DNA of 64,000 bases from Chondrilla cf. caribensis (taxonomy: Eukaryota > Porifera > Demospongiae > Chondrillida > Chondrillidae): positions 559,382-623,381 of the forward strand of contig OZ026567.1 in the NCBI GenBank assembly GCA_964020155.1. The letters run 5' to 3'. The notes beneath the pieces were generated by a model. The model saw only the letters and a program-made list of their open reading frames with translations. It was not told the origin of the DNA and made no database searches. Each line of letters begins with the position of its first letter. The first letter of the stretch is position 1. Made by a program: the position numbers and the translations under genes. Positions 34,919-44,930 of this stretch are shown in pieces.

Positions 34919-35238
34919 GTTGGAGTATCTATGGTCTAATGAAATGAGAGTAGTTTCCGGTTACCCCACTCAATTACTTCCGGCGATTAATCGATTAATC
35001 ATTGGGTTAATATGCACTGATAATCGATTTGAAAATTACAGCCGATATTCCTGCCCTATTTAAAAAGGAAAACTCTAGTCTCGCGAATCCAGACTATAGG
35101 GCATTCTATGCGATCTCTCGCGTTTGAGCTCGACTGACGTGCCAAACCACGAGTCTATGGCCAAACTGGAGAATAGAACTCCACATACAAGACTACTCGT
35201 ATAAACTATAAAGTATTTCATGTACTTCTGTCGTCGAA

Positions 35239-38200
35239 ATGATGGACACGAATCGTCAAGGCGCTTTGGTGGAGTTGGAAAGTGACCTAAGAGTGAACCT
35301 CTCCTTAGTTAGTGTTGTTCCTCAGTTAGAGAAGACCGAAGATGGACGCGGAGGCTTTATGACCCGTGAAGAGAGAATGTCGGTAGAGGCGGAGAAGGGA
35401 GACCCAGATCGAGTGAGCAGGATCATTGAGATATTGAGAAAGAAGGACAACGATGCCTTCGATAGATTTTGTGAAATTTTAAGACAAAGCGGAAACAGAG
35501 TTTGGGAGAAAAGAATCAGAGAATATGAGAAAGGGGCAGCTGTACGAAGATCTGAACAACACTTAGATGAAGGTACTAAATGTAATTGATTCGTTTATTG
35601 TATACGTTACAAATTAGTATTATTCACAACTTTCCTTGTTGTGATATCAAAATATTATAACAGTATGCACTGTATGGTCTACCACAAAAACAGGCTCATA
35701 CTTGTCAATGATATGATTAGCAACTATTATGTTTGTATTGTCTGCATTGTGCCTATACGTAGTTTGACTTGACCAACAGTGAGGGAGTGGAATAACTAGT
35801 GATCTATTATTATGCCTTCCACTCCTCCTTATTCTATAGGAAAGGGTAGAACTGCTAGAGTGTACATTGATGAGCCACAGATGCCAGATCTGGAACGCCA
35901 TTTACGCAAGATGGACCATGAACTGTGTACATGTATTTTACAACTACAACCAGAGAAATATATTTCCCTTAAACTATTCTGTGAAGATTATATTGGATCT
36001 TTAAAACGCAGAAATCGCTTTAAGTACCAGCCCCACCCTCTTCCTAATGACAGGCAAAAAATGTGGAGGGAGATTAGGGGTTTTTGGAACCAACTGGATG
36101 TACGCTTCCCTGCAACTATCATTGATCTCATTGAAGATTGCCAGCTGTCCATCCTCCTCAAAGAGTATCATAATCTCATTGCAAAATTTTCAGGGAACAC
36201 TCTTGAACAATTCCACAAAGAAAATATAGGTCTCTCCAATGATCCTCACCTCACTGTGAAAGTGAAGGGCAATCCCACCTTGAAAATGATACTTGACCTG
36301 CAGGACTACTTGGTGAAGTTGGGAGTGGAGGAAAGCCTTTTTAAGGGATTTACTCATGGGTGTGTGGTCCTGTATTTCCTGATCAGTCCAGCCTCAGTCA
36401 AGCAATTGCCTTTCACTTTATCAACGTATTTTCCAGAGCTGGTTTCAATGGGAGTCCTCACCATTGCAGTACCTGGTCAGTGGGAGGTGGACGTTACCAC
36501 TAGAAAGATTACAATGAATATGGCTAAGGTACGTGCATACTGGGACGATTGATCGATACATATTCGTTTCAGATCTGATTATTGTTAATAGTCAAATAAA
36601 CAAATCAATTAATCACAGGAAGTAATTAAGTGAGTAGAACAGGAAGTCAGTCCCACCTTATTACCCTGATCCTTCTATCCATGGGTTCAATTTTGTACTT
36701 CATGTGTACCTGAAATGTGAAAAGGACTCCAAAGACTCCACATCACATCTATTGGATGACTACTCAGTCTAATAAAGGGGGAGTGGTTTCCAGTTATGCC
36801 CACTTGATTACTTCCAGTGATTAATTGATCAATCTATCATTTACTATACTCTGATAATTGATTTGAAAATTATAGCCGATTCCCAGCCATAGTACACCTG
36901 TCATGATTATTGACAACCATGTTACATCATGTCACAATATGTATGTCTAAACAGTTATATACCAAAAGTCTGTTTGATATGTGTACGTAGTTGACCCTTA
37001 TTGTGTTATGTGAGGCCAGGTGTTATGCAACAAGTTAGACTAGTACAACTATAATTAAATATTGCTGTCAATGCAGAATTACAGTAACTGCATATAAGCC
37101 TACATCTAATAGTACTACGTATACATGTATACTTGTATGTACTTGGTCTAACGATCACATTGGATGACAAAGATGTGCTATCTCGCAACCATTCAGGATG
37201 AACTAAATGAGGAAACTCCTTTGCTTTTTGAAGAATTGTCACTACTCCAGCAGTCTACTGAACAAAATCCTCAGGTGTGTAGTTATAGAGTTATGTAGTT
37301 GAGCTACTCGACTCCTCCCTATTGTTAGGTCATTTTTTTTGGAATCAGTTAATACATTATAAAAATGGTAGTTGTGCAGTTTGTAGTACATGGATGTGTG
37401 TAGGTACCATGAGTTGATGCAGGATTAGAAGTTGAGGGAAAGTGACGGAGTACAGGCTCAATAGGCCTAGGTATCAGTATTTCACTGTTTCATCCAAGAT
37501 TAAACTAATTAAGTCTCAAAGCCTTGATGTGGTTGACTCCAGAGATGAGATAGATGGTATGGAAATATGGGAGAAGGAAATGTTTAGGAAGGAACCTCTT
37601 TCCAACTCTCTCTCCACTTTCCCTGGGTTCTGTATGAGTTATACATGTGCAGTTTGTAAATAAAGATATGTATGTACATGCATTGTATGTAGTAAAGTAT
37701 GTATATGCACGTTGCTGCATGTTAACCTAGTCAACTAGAAAGTTGAATTTCTCTCAGTTAATCATTTTTTGTGGAGTGCACATGCTTTTCGTAGAATTGT
37801 GTTTGTACTTTTATACTTGTATAACCATGTACGTATATACATGTATGGTTCTGGACTGTATGAAAGTGTACTCATTAGGACAGGTGGTGCTTATGTAGTG
37901 AGATCTTAAGAGTGGTTTGGTGTTGTCTGTCATAGTGTATTGTAACAGTTCTTTTACTAGCTTCGTTAGATATCTTCACTACTACTCCTAGTCTACTCGG
38001 TTTTTAGTGGGTGTAATCATTTCATCTAATCTTAATCATAGATGATCATATATGTAAGTAAGCAGGCGTATGACAGATACGAAAGCTGAGTGGAATTCAG
38101 CCTGCTGAGAGAGAAAGGAGAAAAGCGAAAAACCAGCAACCGCGGGACTCGAACCCAGGGTGTCTGACTAAAGCTGCCATAAACCACTGAGCCACGAAGC

Positions 38201-40502
38201 CAAGAATTGTGAGGGGCTGGCTTCTGTGGTGGCTTCGTGGCTCAGTGGTTTATGGCGGCTTTAGTCAGACACCCTGGGTTCGAGTCTCGCGGTTGCCGGT
38301 TTTTCGCTTTTCTCCTTTCTCTCTCAGCAGGCTGAATTCCACTCAGCTTTCGTATCTGTCATAGTGTATTGCTGACAATATCTCAATGATATTGTATTGC
38401 TGACATTTTCTTACTGCAAACTGAATCACAGGGTAGGTACATCCCCCCAAGCAGTGGACCAGGTCTTGTTGTTGAGAGCCGCTCTGGACAGGACCAGGTA
38501 GAAGGGAGCGGGAATCACTCCCTGATAGCTATCTCACCCAAAGACGATGATTTGCTCAATATTGATGAATCTGACCCCAAAGTATTGATTGGAAGTGAAC
38601 ACACAGTCAAGACAGTGGACAGTGGAGAAGGTAAGTAGCAGTGTGTTGTTGTTCAATTTTCCACTCTTGTATCAGGGCCGTAGCCATCGAATGTGAAGTG
38701 GTCCGGTTTACGGTAATATGTAGACGTGGTGAGGCATGATGTAGGGGGGTCTGCGGGCATGCCCCCCAGGAAAATTTTGGATTTTAGGCCTTCAGAGGTA
38801 GTCCTTGATGCCAATTTATTTGATAATAATGTATTATAATAGGAATAGGAATCCATATATTATATATTTATTATCTATATAAAATTTATAGACTCCTATG
38901 CATAACCGTGACAGTGAATTTATATTGTAATTTATACAACGCGAAAAAGATGGCCGATTTCAAAACGCCGGGATTAGGAATTGGGCTAGAATTCGAGCGC
39001 AACGACATCTATGAAGGTAATAACTTCAGCGAAGGTCCTCCTGATCCTAAAAGAGACGCCCAAGTGATTCGAGTGCAATTCGATATTGTTTTCTCCCTTA
39101 ATAACAAGGGAAATGTTTTTTTTAGAAATATTTATTTTTTTGGTACTGCCCTGAAAAGTGGTCTGGTTGAAACCGTACCAACCAGACCGGTGGCTACGTC
39201 CCTGTCTATTCACACGTATACACCTGCTGGGGTTGTAGCAGATATGCAGGCACTTCAACTTCATTGTTCATGAGGGTGAAACATACCACATATGCACATA
39301 TGTAGCCTTGTGCCTAAACAGCCTATGGACGTTTATCATGTGGAGGAGGATGGCCTGGTACACAATATGTGGAGATATGTGTGGGAAACTGTCAGTTTAC
39401 TGAATTTATTACTTTCTACATTCCTATGCATCATTGTATTTGTAACTGTAAAATTGATCATGATCATCTGTTTAAATGTCTCACAGGACATCTGACTGAG
39501 ACTTCTGAAGGGAGATATGTGCCATTCCACCCTTTGGGCCTAGGTCTCCATGGTGGTATGCAAATCTTTGTGGAGACCCTGACTGGCAAGAGAATCTTCC
39601 TTGAAGTGGAGCCAAGTGATACTATATACAACGTGAAGGCCAAGATTCAAGACAAGGAAGGCTTCCCACTAGATCAGCAGCGTCTTCTCTTCGCTGGCAA
39701 ACCACTGGAAGATGATCGTACTCTTGGAGACTACAATATTCAAAAAGAGTCCACTCTCCAGGTGGTACTTCGACTCCGTGGTGGTATGCAAATCTTTGTG
39801 AAGACCCTGACTGGTAAGACAATCTCTCTTGAATCGGAGCCAAGTGACACAATTGACAACGTGAAGGCCAAGATTCAGTACAAGGAAGGCATCCCACCAG
39901 ATCAGCAGCGTCTCATCTTTGCTGGCAAACAAATGGAAGACAGTCATACTCTCAGTGACTATAACATACAAAAGGAATCCACTCTCCACTTGGTACTCTG
40001 TCTCCGTGGTACACCCCTAGCTGATTGTATTCTAGTCTTTGTGAAGGTCGGGAAACACAAGACGGTTGCTACTGAAGTGGAGCCAAGTGACACAGTGGAT
40101 GACGTGAAGATCAAGATTCAAGACAAGGAAGGCATCCCACCAGATCAGCAACGTATTTTCTTCAAAGACAATGAACTGGAAGGTGGTCGTACTGTGGACA
40201 GCTACGGCATTAGTGAACAATCCACTCTCCACCTGGTGCCTCTCCGTAACAGTACTGTGTCCGTTAGAGTGAGTCGCGATGAAGTTGTCAGGATCTCAAT
40301 CAGTTTTCGAATTGATACCGTTGCTGATATCAGAAGATGGGTGGAGGAGGAAAAGGGAGTTCTACCACAGCAGCTCTTCTTAAATGGTGAACCACTCTCA
40401 GAGAAAGACGACGAGACATTACTTGAGTATGCCCATGTACCCAACTTGACTCTCCAGACTTACCAAGAACAAGGAACTTGGTCCATGTGTTCGATGATGT
40501 AG
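35239..40502 (+). CDS. CARD protein with four C-terminal ubiquitin-like domains
   Basis: Five phase-matched exons: 35239-35572, 35840-36528, 37197-37274, 38432-38630 and 39487-40502 (about 771 aa). Residues about 8-95 look like a CARD: a helical L-E-x-D-L-R-V-N-L start, then [11 protein letters not shown] and F-D-R-F-C-E-I-L. CARDs assemble apoptotic and inflammatory complexes. Residues 112-341 form a charged then hydrophobic middle domain that I cannot name. Exons 3-4 are an acidic linker. Ubiquitin 1 (458-533) and 2 (534 to about 609) are near canonical; the third keeps the E-P-S-D-T-V and G-I-P-P-D-Q-Q blocks; the fourth is only ubiquitin-like. Ubiquitin 1 ends RLRGG before Met, a potential deubiquitinase cut site; ubiquitin 2 ends LRGT. 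There is no GTPase. Introns hold a hAT-like element and an inverted SINE pair. Confidence 0.8.
38069..38363. repeat. Head-to-head pair of tRNA-derived elements (134-bp arms)
   Basis: The arms 38069-38202 and 38230-38363 are almost perfect reverse complements around a 27-bp spacer. The right arm begins with a tRNA-like region (+ strand): GTGGCTCAGTGG resembles an A box and GGGTTCGAGTC a B box. The stems do not fold as a full tRNA, so I call a SINE-type relic and not a tRNA gene. It sits in the third intron of the CARD-ubiquitin gene. Confidence 0.75.
38673..39204. mobile_element. hAT-like non-autonomous element
   Basis: The ends are CAGGGCCGTAGCCA and TGGCTACGTCCCTG, a terminal inverted repeat of the widespread CAGGGNCGTAGCC type. 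The 8-bp flanks (TCTTGTAT and TCTATTCA) do not match well, so the target duplication is decayed or absent. It lies in the last intron of the CARD-ubiquitin gene. The open frame 38908-39273 crosses its right end and is not supported. Confidence 0.65.
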
Positions 40503-40867
40503 CAGTGAATTCACACTAGATTACTAGTGACATTGTGTGTTTTAATGTTAATCAAGTTAATTTTAATTTCAGTTTGTTTGCTTCTTATCATTTATCACTG
40601 GTTTCGGGGTCATAGATTCTTAGTAATGATTGCATTTGTGATGTCATACACGTAATAGGATACGTCATCTCTCAACATGGCCGATCGTACCCAGGTGCTT
40701 AGTCTGGCCAGCCAGACTACCAGGTGCTAGTCTTGTGTAACACAGACCGCAATCTCGCCTCCATTTTTTATTATGACGTCACCCGGTCGGCGAGATATCT
40801 CTGTCTGGCGAATTAGCCGCTGAGCTCGAGGGCGGTTAACATGCGATCGGCCATCCTTCTCTCTTAC

Positions 40868-41369
40868 CATAGATACTCGACCTTATACTCGGGATCGGTG
40901 ACTCACGTAAACGCCCCATACCATGTTCGTTTTATTTTGAGAACTAATGGGCGAACTCTAATTTGTGCTGGTTACCGGGGTGATAATAATATTCATAATC
41001 TGTTATGTAAACTAGAAACCATTATGCCTCACTGCAAAGTAGCGAAAGTGGTTCTGGACCCAAGGCCGAGGAGTTTTTGCGTGATTTGTATATTTTCTCT
41101 TTGTCCCCCAGTAATACTCACGCTGGAGGACCTTTCCCTCCTTATATTCGCTCAACCAGTAGAATAAGCAATATTTCGTCTATTAAGTCTCTCAATTCGG
41201 CAGCTGTGCCTTGATCAAGAGAAATATAAAGGAAAATAAAATAAGCGCCTCCTCGATAAATAAAACGAGCATGGCACGGCCAAACTAAAATTATTATGTA
41301 ATCATTAGCCGTAACAATCCATATAAATTCGAGAGTCGCCGATCCCGAGTATAAGGTCGAGTATCTATG
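40868..41369. mobile_element. 502-bp inverted-repeat element
   Basis: The first 37 bp (starting CATAGATACTCGACCTTATA) match the reverse complement of the last 37 bp with one difference. Further inside, weaker complementarity continues (CCATGTTCGTTTTATTT and its partner). No transposase frame and no clear target duplication. Confidence 0.65.
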
Positions 41370-41689
41370 ATTCAACTGAATTTCAGGGCGTGGCTCTTTA
41401 GCTCTTAAATTCAGCTTATGAACCTTTCTGTTCCTCCTGGCATCTCAAAAAGTATACTTTAGATCTATCTTCATTGAGCAGTTGTTAAGGACGCAAATTG
41501 TTGTAATATCGACCCATTGAAGCCTTCTCGCTGAGGTAGGTATATCAATAGGCTATTGATGCACATGTCGATATTATACATTATCGTTTTTGTCAGTGAA
41601 ATATTCGATATAACAGCATGCATTATAACCCCGGTCCTATACTTAAGCCCTTAATTCGTCCATTTTATAGCTAACGGTACCAGATGCAG

Positions 41690-42770
41690 TTGCGTTCGGA
41701 TGTAGGTTATACGTAATTTGACCGCCTCTCTTCCGTTACTTGTTCTTTCTCTCGCGTTTTTTATGGTTTAATCGATTCTTGAACCGTCCAAATGTAGTTC
41801 CAAGACTGTTATCTATACGTATGGCCGAATTGTTTCGCGAGCCAAGCTGCAAGATACTACAAGATACTAATCTTGAAGTAAGCTGTCGGTCTCTATCTCC
41901 TAGATACCTAACCCAACCGTCTCTAGTAGGAGCGCGATCCGATCGTCCCTTTCCAGTGAAATTCTAGCCGTCCTAGATCTATCAATGTGGAATTTCGTTT
42001 CGTTGATAGCTTGGTTTGAAGAAAGGGATTAATTCGATATCGATACATTCGAATTCGATGGTATGTTTCCAATTTCAAGTTAATGTGAGCACATAAACTG
42101 GACCTACTTGTTACAGAGAACTTGTACACGTGAGGAGTGAATATTAATGAGGTGTATGTATAGGTTATACAATGGGAACGGAAGGTTTAGCGATTTAAAC
42201 ACCTGAGGGCGGAGCCCGAAGGTGTTGATCGCTAAACTTCCGTTCCCATTGTATAACTATCTTGTACCATGATGCAAGACATCCGAAGGCGCAGCCTGAG
42301 GATGTAGGTTACTTGTTTCGACCGCCTGTCTTCATTCAACTTGTTCTTTCTCTCAAGTGGATGAATGAAATATGGATAAATCAATTGTTAACCGTCCAAA
42401 TGTAGTTCTAAGACTATTAGCTATACGAATTGCCGGATTGTTTCGAGAGCCAATTGCAAGCTGCTTGGTACAAGATGCAAGTCTTGAAGTAAGCTACTGC
42501 TGTCAGTCTCTATCTACTAGATACCTGGCCCAAATGTCTCTATTCAGAAGATAACTAACCCGACCGTCTTTAGTAGGAGAGCGATCCCAGTGAAATTCCA
42601 GCCCTCCCATTCGATCTATCAATGTGAAATTCGTTTCGTTGATGGCTTGAGGGAAGGGTTTAATTCTATATCGATACGTTCGAATTCGATCGTCCCTTTC
42701 CAGTGAAATTCTAGCCATCCCGATCTATGGTTCGATCTATCAACGCGAAATTTCGTTTCGGCTCATAAGT
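41690..42770. repeat. Diverged tandem duplication of about 600 bp, with hairpins
   Basis: 41690-42060 is repeated, diverged, at 42303-42680; both contain ACCGTCCAAATGTAGTTC and CAATGTG(G)AATTTCGTTTCGTTGAT. Between the copies is a strong hairpin (42164-42203 with 42220-42257; GTTATACAATGGGAACGGAA and its complement). A TCGTCCCTTTCCAGTGAAAT segment occurs at about 41943 and 42690. No gene is seen. Confidence 0.65.
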
Positions 42771-43595
42771 GATAAAATGATACTAACGAGGTGTATAACA
42801 GAGTCAGTTATACACCTTGGGAAAAAAGTTATACACCCCATGAATACGTAATGAGGTAGTTTAGCGATTAAGACACCCGACCACATCAAAGGAAACGCCC
42901 ACGCATCATGGTACAAGAGTGAATTGTACACTCGACCATATCTAAGAAAACGCCCACGCATCATTGTTCAACGACTGTATGATGGTAACTGTAATTACGC
43001 AGCATTATAATTAATAAGGCAGCTAATATGAGATAATTCCAGTCACTTATGACAACCCACAATACACGGCAAGCAAGTAGCTGATTTCACTGTCAGTTAT
43101 GCTGTTGTAGCTAAGGGCTGCTTACCTGTGGATCACTGTAGTTGTCCTCACATACTTATAATTTGAAATAAAAAATTGCTTAATTTCAATTGCAAGTTTC
43201 CAGAAATATGTCATGAATACAATTACCCCATTTACCTTCAAGTTGTGCTATATTGCTGTTTCTATGAGTATTCAAAGTACACCCATGCTGGTGATAACCT
43301 ATACGTACCAGCTAGGAGCGCTTTGATGCTATTAATAATCCGCTAGTACAGGCAGTGTTCAATATACACTAATCAATCAGAGACCATGTGTGAGTAAGGG
43401 TCGGGGTTCAAAGGGTGAGAGTAACCCATCCAATTGGCTGCATAGCACCTCTGTATACAATGGAACTATTTATATAATAAATGGTAATATTTGTGTTGAT
43501 CAAATGATCTAAATTTAGAGTTTGCGTATTTTCTATACTTTGTATGTCTACTGATGGATATTATAGCTGTTGCCTCGATCCCCTTTCAAATACTC
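42771..43595. other. Non-coding stretch between repeat region and unit D
   Basis: No gene is seen. GTGTATAAC and GTTATACAC form a short hairpin near 42790-42815. AAACGCCCACGCATCAT occurs twice (about 42893 and 42951). Confidence 0.4.
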
Positions 43596-44040
43596 AACCC
43601 TCGGTCACACATGGTCCTATGAAACCATCCATCTGTGAATATTGAGCACTGCATATTGCTGCTGGTATCCACCCATGATTACTGAGGAGTGTATATATAC
43701 AGTTTGCTTGTATTATTGTGATGGTCAATTATACTGTTGATGTGGTTAGAGCATTACTTGTATGTATCTCTACCTATAGCTGTTGCTGTGTACCTTCTGT
43801 GGTTGTATACCTGAACTTTGAACCTGTCAAAACCAAGTGGTAACTGACTGGAACAGTTGGTGAAGAAAACACTCGATTGACTCAAAGTATGTTATTGGAG
43901 TAACCCCATAAGCACAATAATCTGTAGCAGGTCCAACATAGCATACAGTATGTGTGTGACATGTTTGTTGTGGAATAAAGTGGACCCTCTCTATAAAGAC
44001 CACCCTACATGTCCAGATAGGGAAAGTGGTCCCAGTAGAC
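43596..44040 (+). repeat. Leader block L2, truncated copy (unit D)
   Basis: Homology to the other L2 copies begins abruptly at an ACCCTCGGTCACACATGG sequence, about 240 bp into the block. L1 and the start of L2 are missing, so unit D has lost, or never received, the upstream untranslated exons found in units A, B and E. Confidence 0.6.
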
Positions 44041-44049
44041 AGGCAGTTT

Positions 44050-44240
44050 CTGTAAGTGGTCCCTGTAGGCGGTTCCTGTAGGTAGCCCTTGTAGGTGGTC
44101 CCTGTAGGTGGTCCCTGTAGGTGGTCCCTGTAGGTGGTCCCTGTAAGTGGTCCCTATAGGAGGTCCCTGTAGGCAGTCCCTGTAGGCGGTCCCTGTAGAC
44201 GGTCCCTGTAGGTGGTCCCTGTAGGCGGTCCCTGTACAAA
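44050..44240. repeat. 12-bp minisatellite, short array (unit D)
   Basis: About 16 copies of the GGTCCCTGTAGG(T/C) unit, the shortest of the four arrays. Confidence 0.9.
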
Positions 44241-44247
44241 GTTGGTT

Positions 44248-44930
44248 CCTGTAGTAGTTGTGTACATAATATGTCTATATTAATACTTTTCTTTCTGAAT
44301 GGAGTATTCTGTCCCTCACGTGTACTGTCTGTACATGTACTGTGATTGTATGTATAGGTAACCACTGCTGCCTGACTCCTGGCTGTGTACCTCAAAGTGC
44401 AGTAACATCATTGAAACCTACAAAGGAAGAATCCATTTCCAACAACCCTTGTGTTCAAAGTATGTTAGATAGCACACTACATAAGTATGCCATGGAGAAT
44501 ACAGAATATGTATACTGTCACATTCATGTGTCATGTGTGTGCAGTAAACTATTAGGATACAGTGTCCATATTAATTTCAGTCTGCAGGTCCTTCAAGTTG
44601 ATAACCTGTGTGTATCATTCCATCTCTCGGCTATTGCTGTGGTCCTCTTGACTGTGTACCTCAACTACAAGTGAAGATCTGTTAGGTAACAGCTGGTTTG
44701 AAGCTGCTGTGAAGAAGCTGTCATCATCCATCCACACCACAGGAAGGATCTACATATAAGTACATTATACTGTATTAGCACGTCTGTTACATTTTGCGTT
44801 TACTGCATTCGTACACTGACTCGGTTCAAATCGAAGGACACAGATCAACCGTGTTGTACAGCTGTAAGACTGGTGATTTTCGATTTTAGACATCAGACTT
44901 GCGATATCCATTTTCAGTGATCAAGTGAAT
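44248..44930 (+). repeat. Leader block L3 (unit D)
   Basis: Homologue of 4485-5182 and 13966-14624, ending with TTTTCAG then TGATCAAG before the ATG. The 5' UTR role is inferred. Confidence 0.5.

Noticed and set aside
34555..35063. Protein gene formed by two overlapping ORFs
   Set aside because: The shared residues come from a hairpin, and part of the second ORF is a dispersed repeat.
38231..38303. Functional tRNA gene
   Set aside because: A- and B-box-like sequences are present, but the acceptor, anticodon and T stems do not pair; a tRNA-derived SINE fits better.
40841..41375. Two ORFs in the 502-bp inverted-repeat element
   Set aside because: Their similar ends come from the terminal inverted repeats; no transposase motif is seen.
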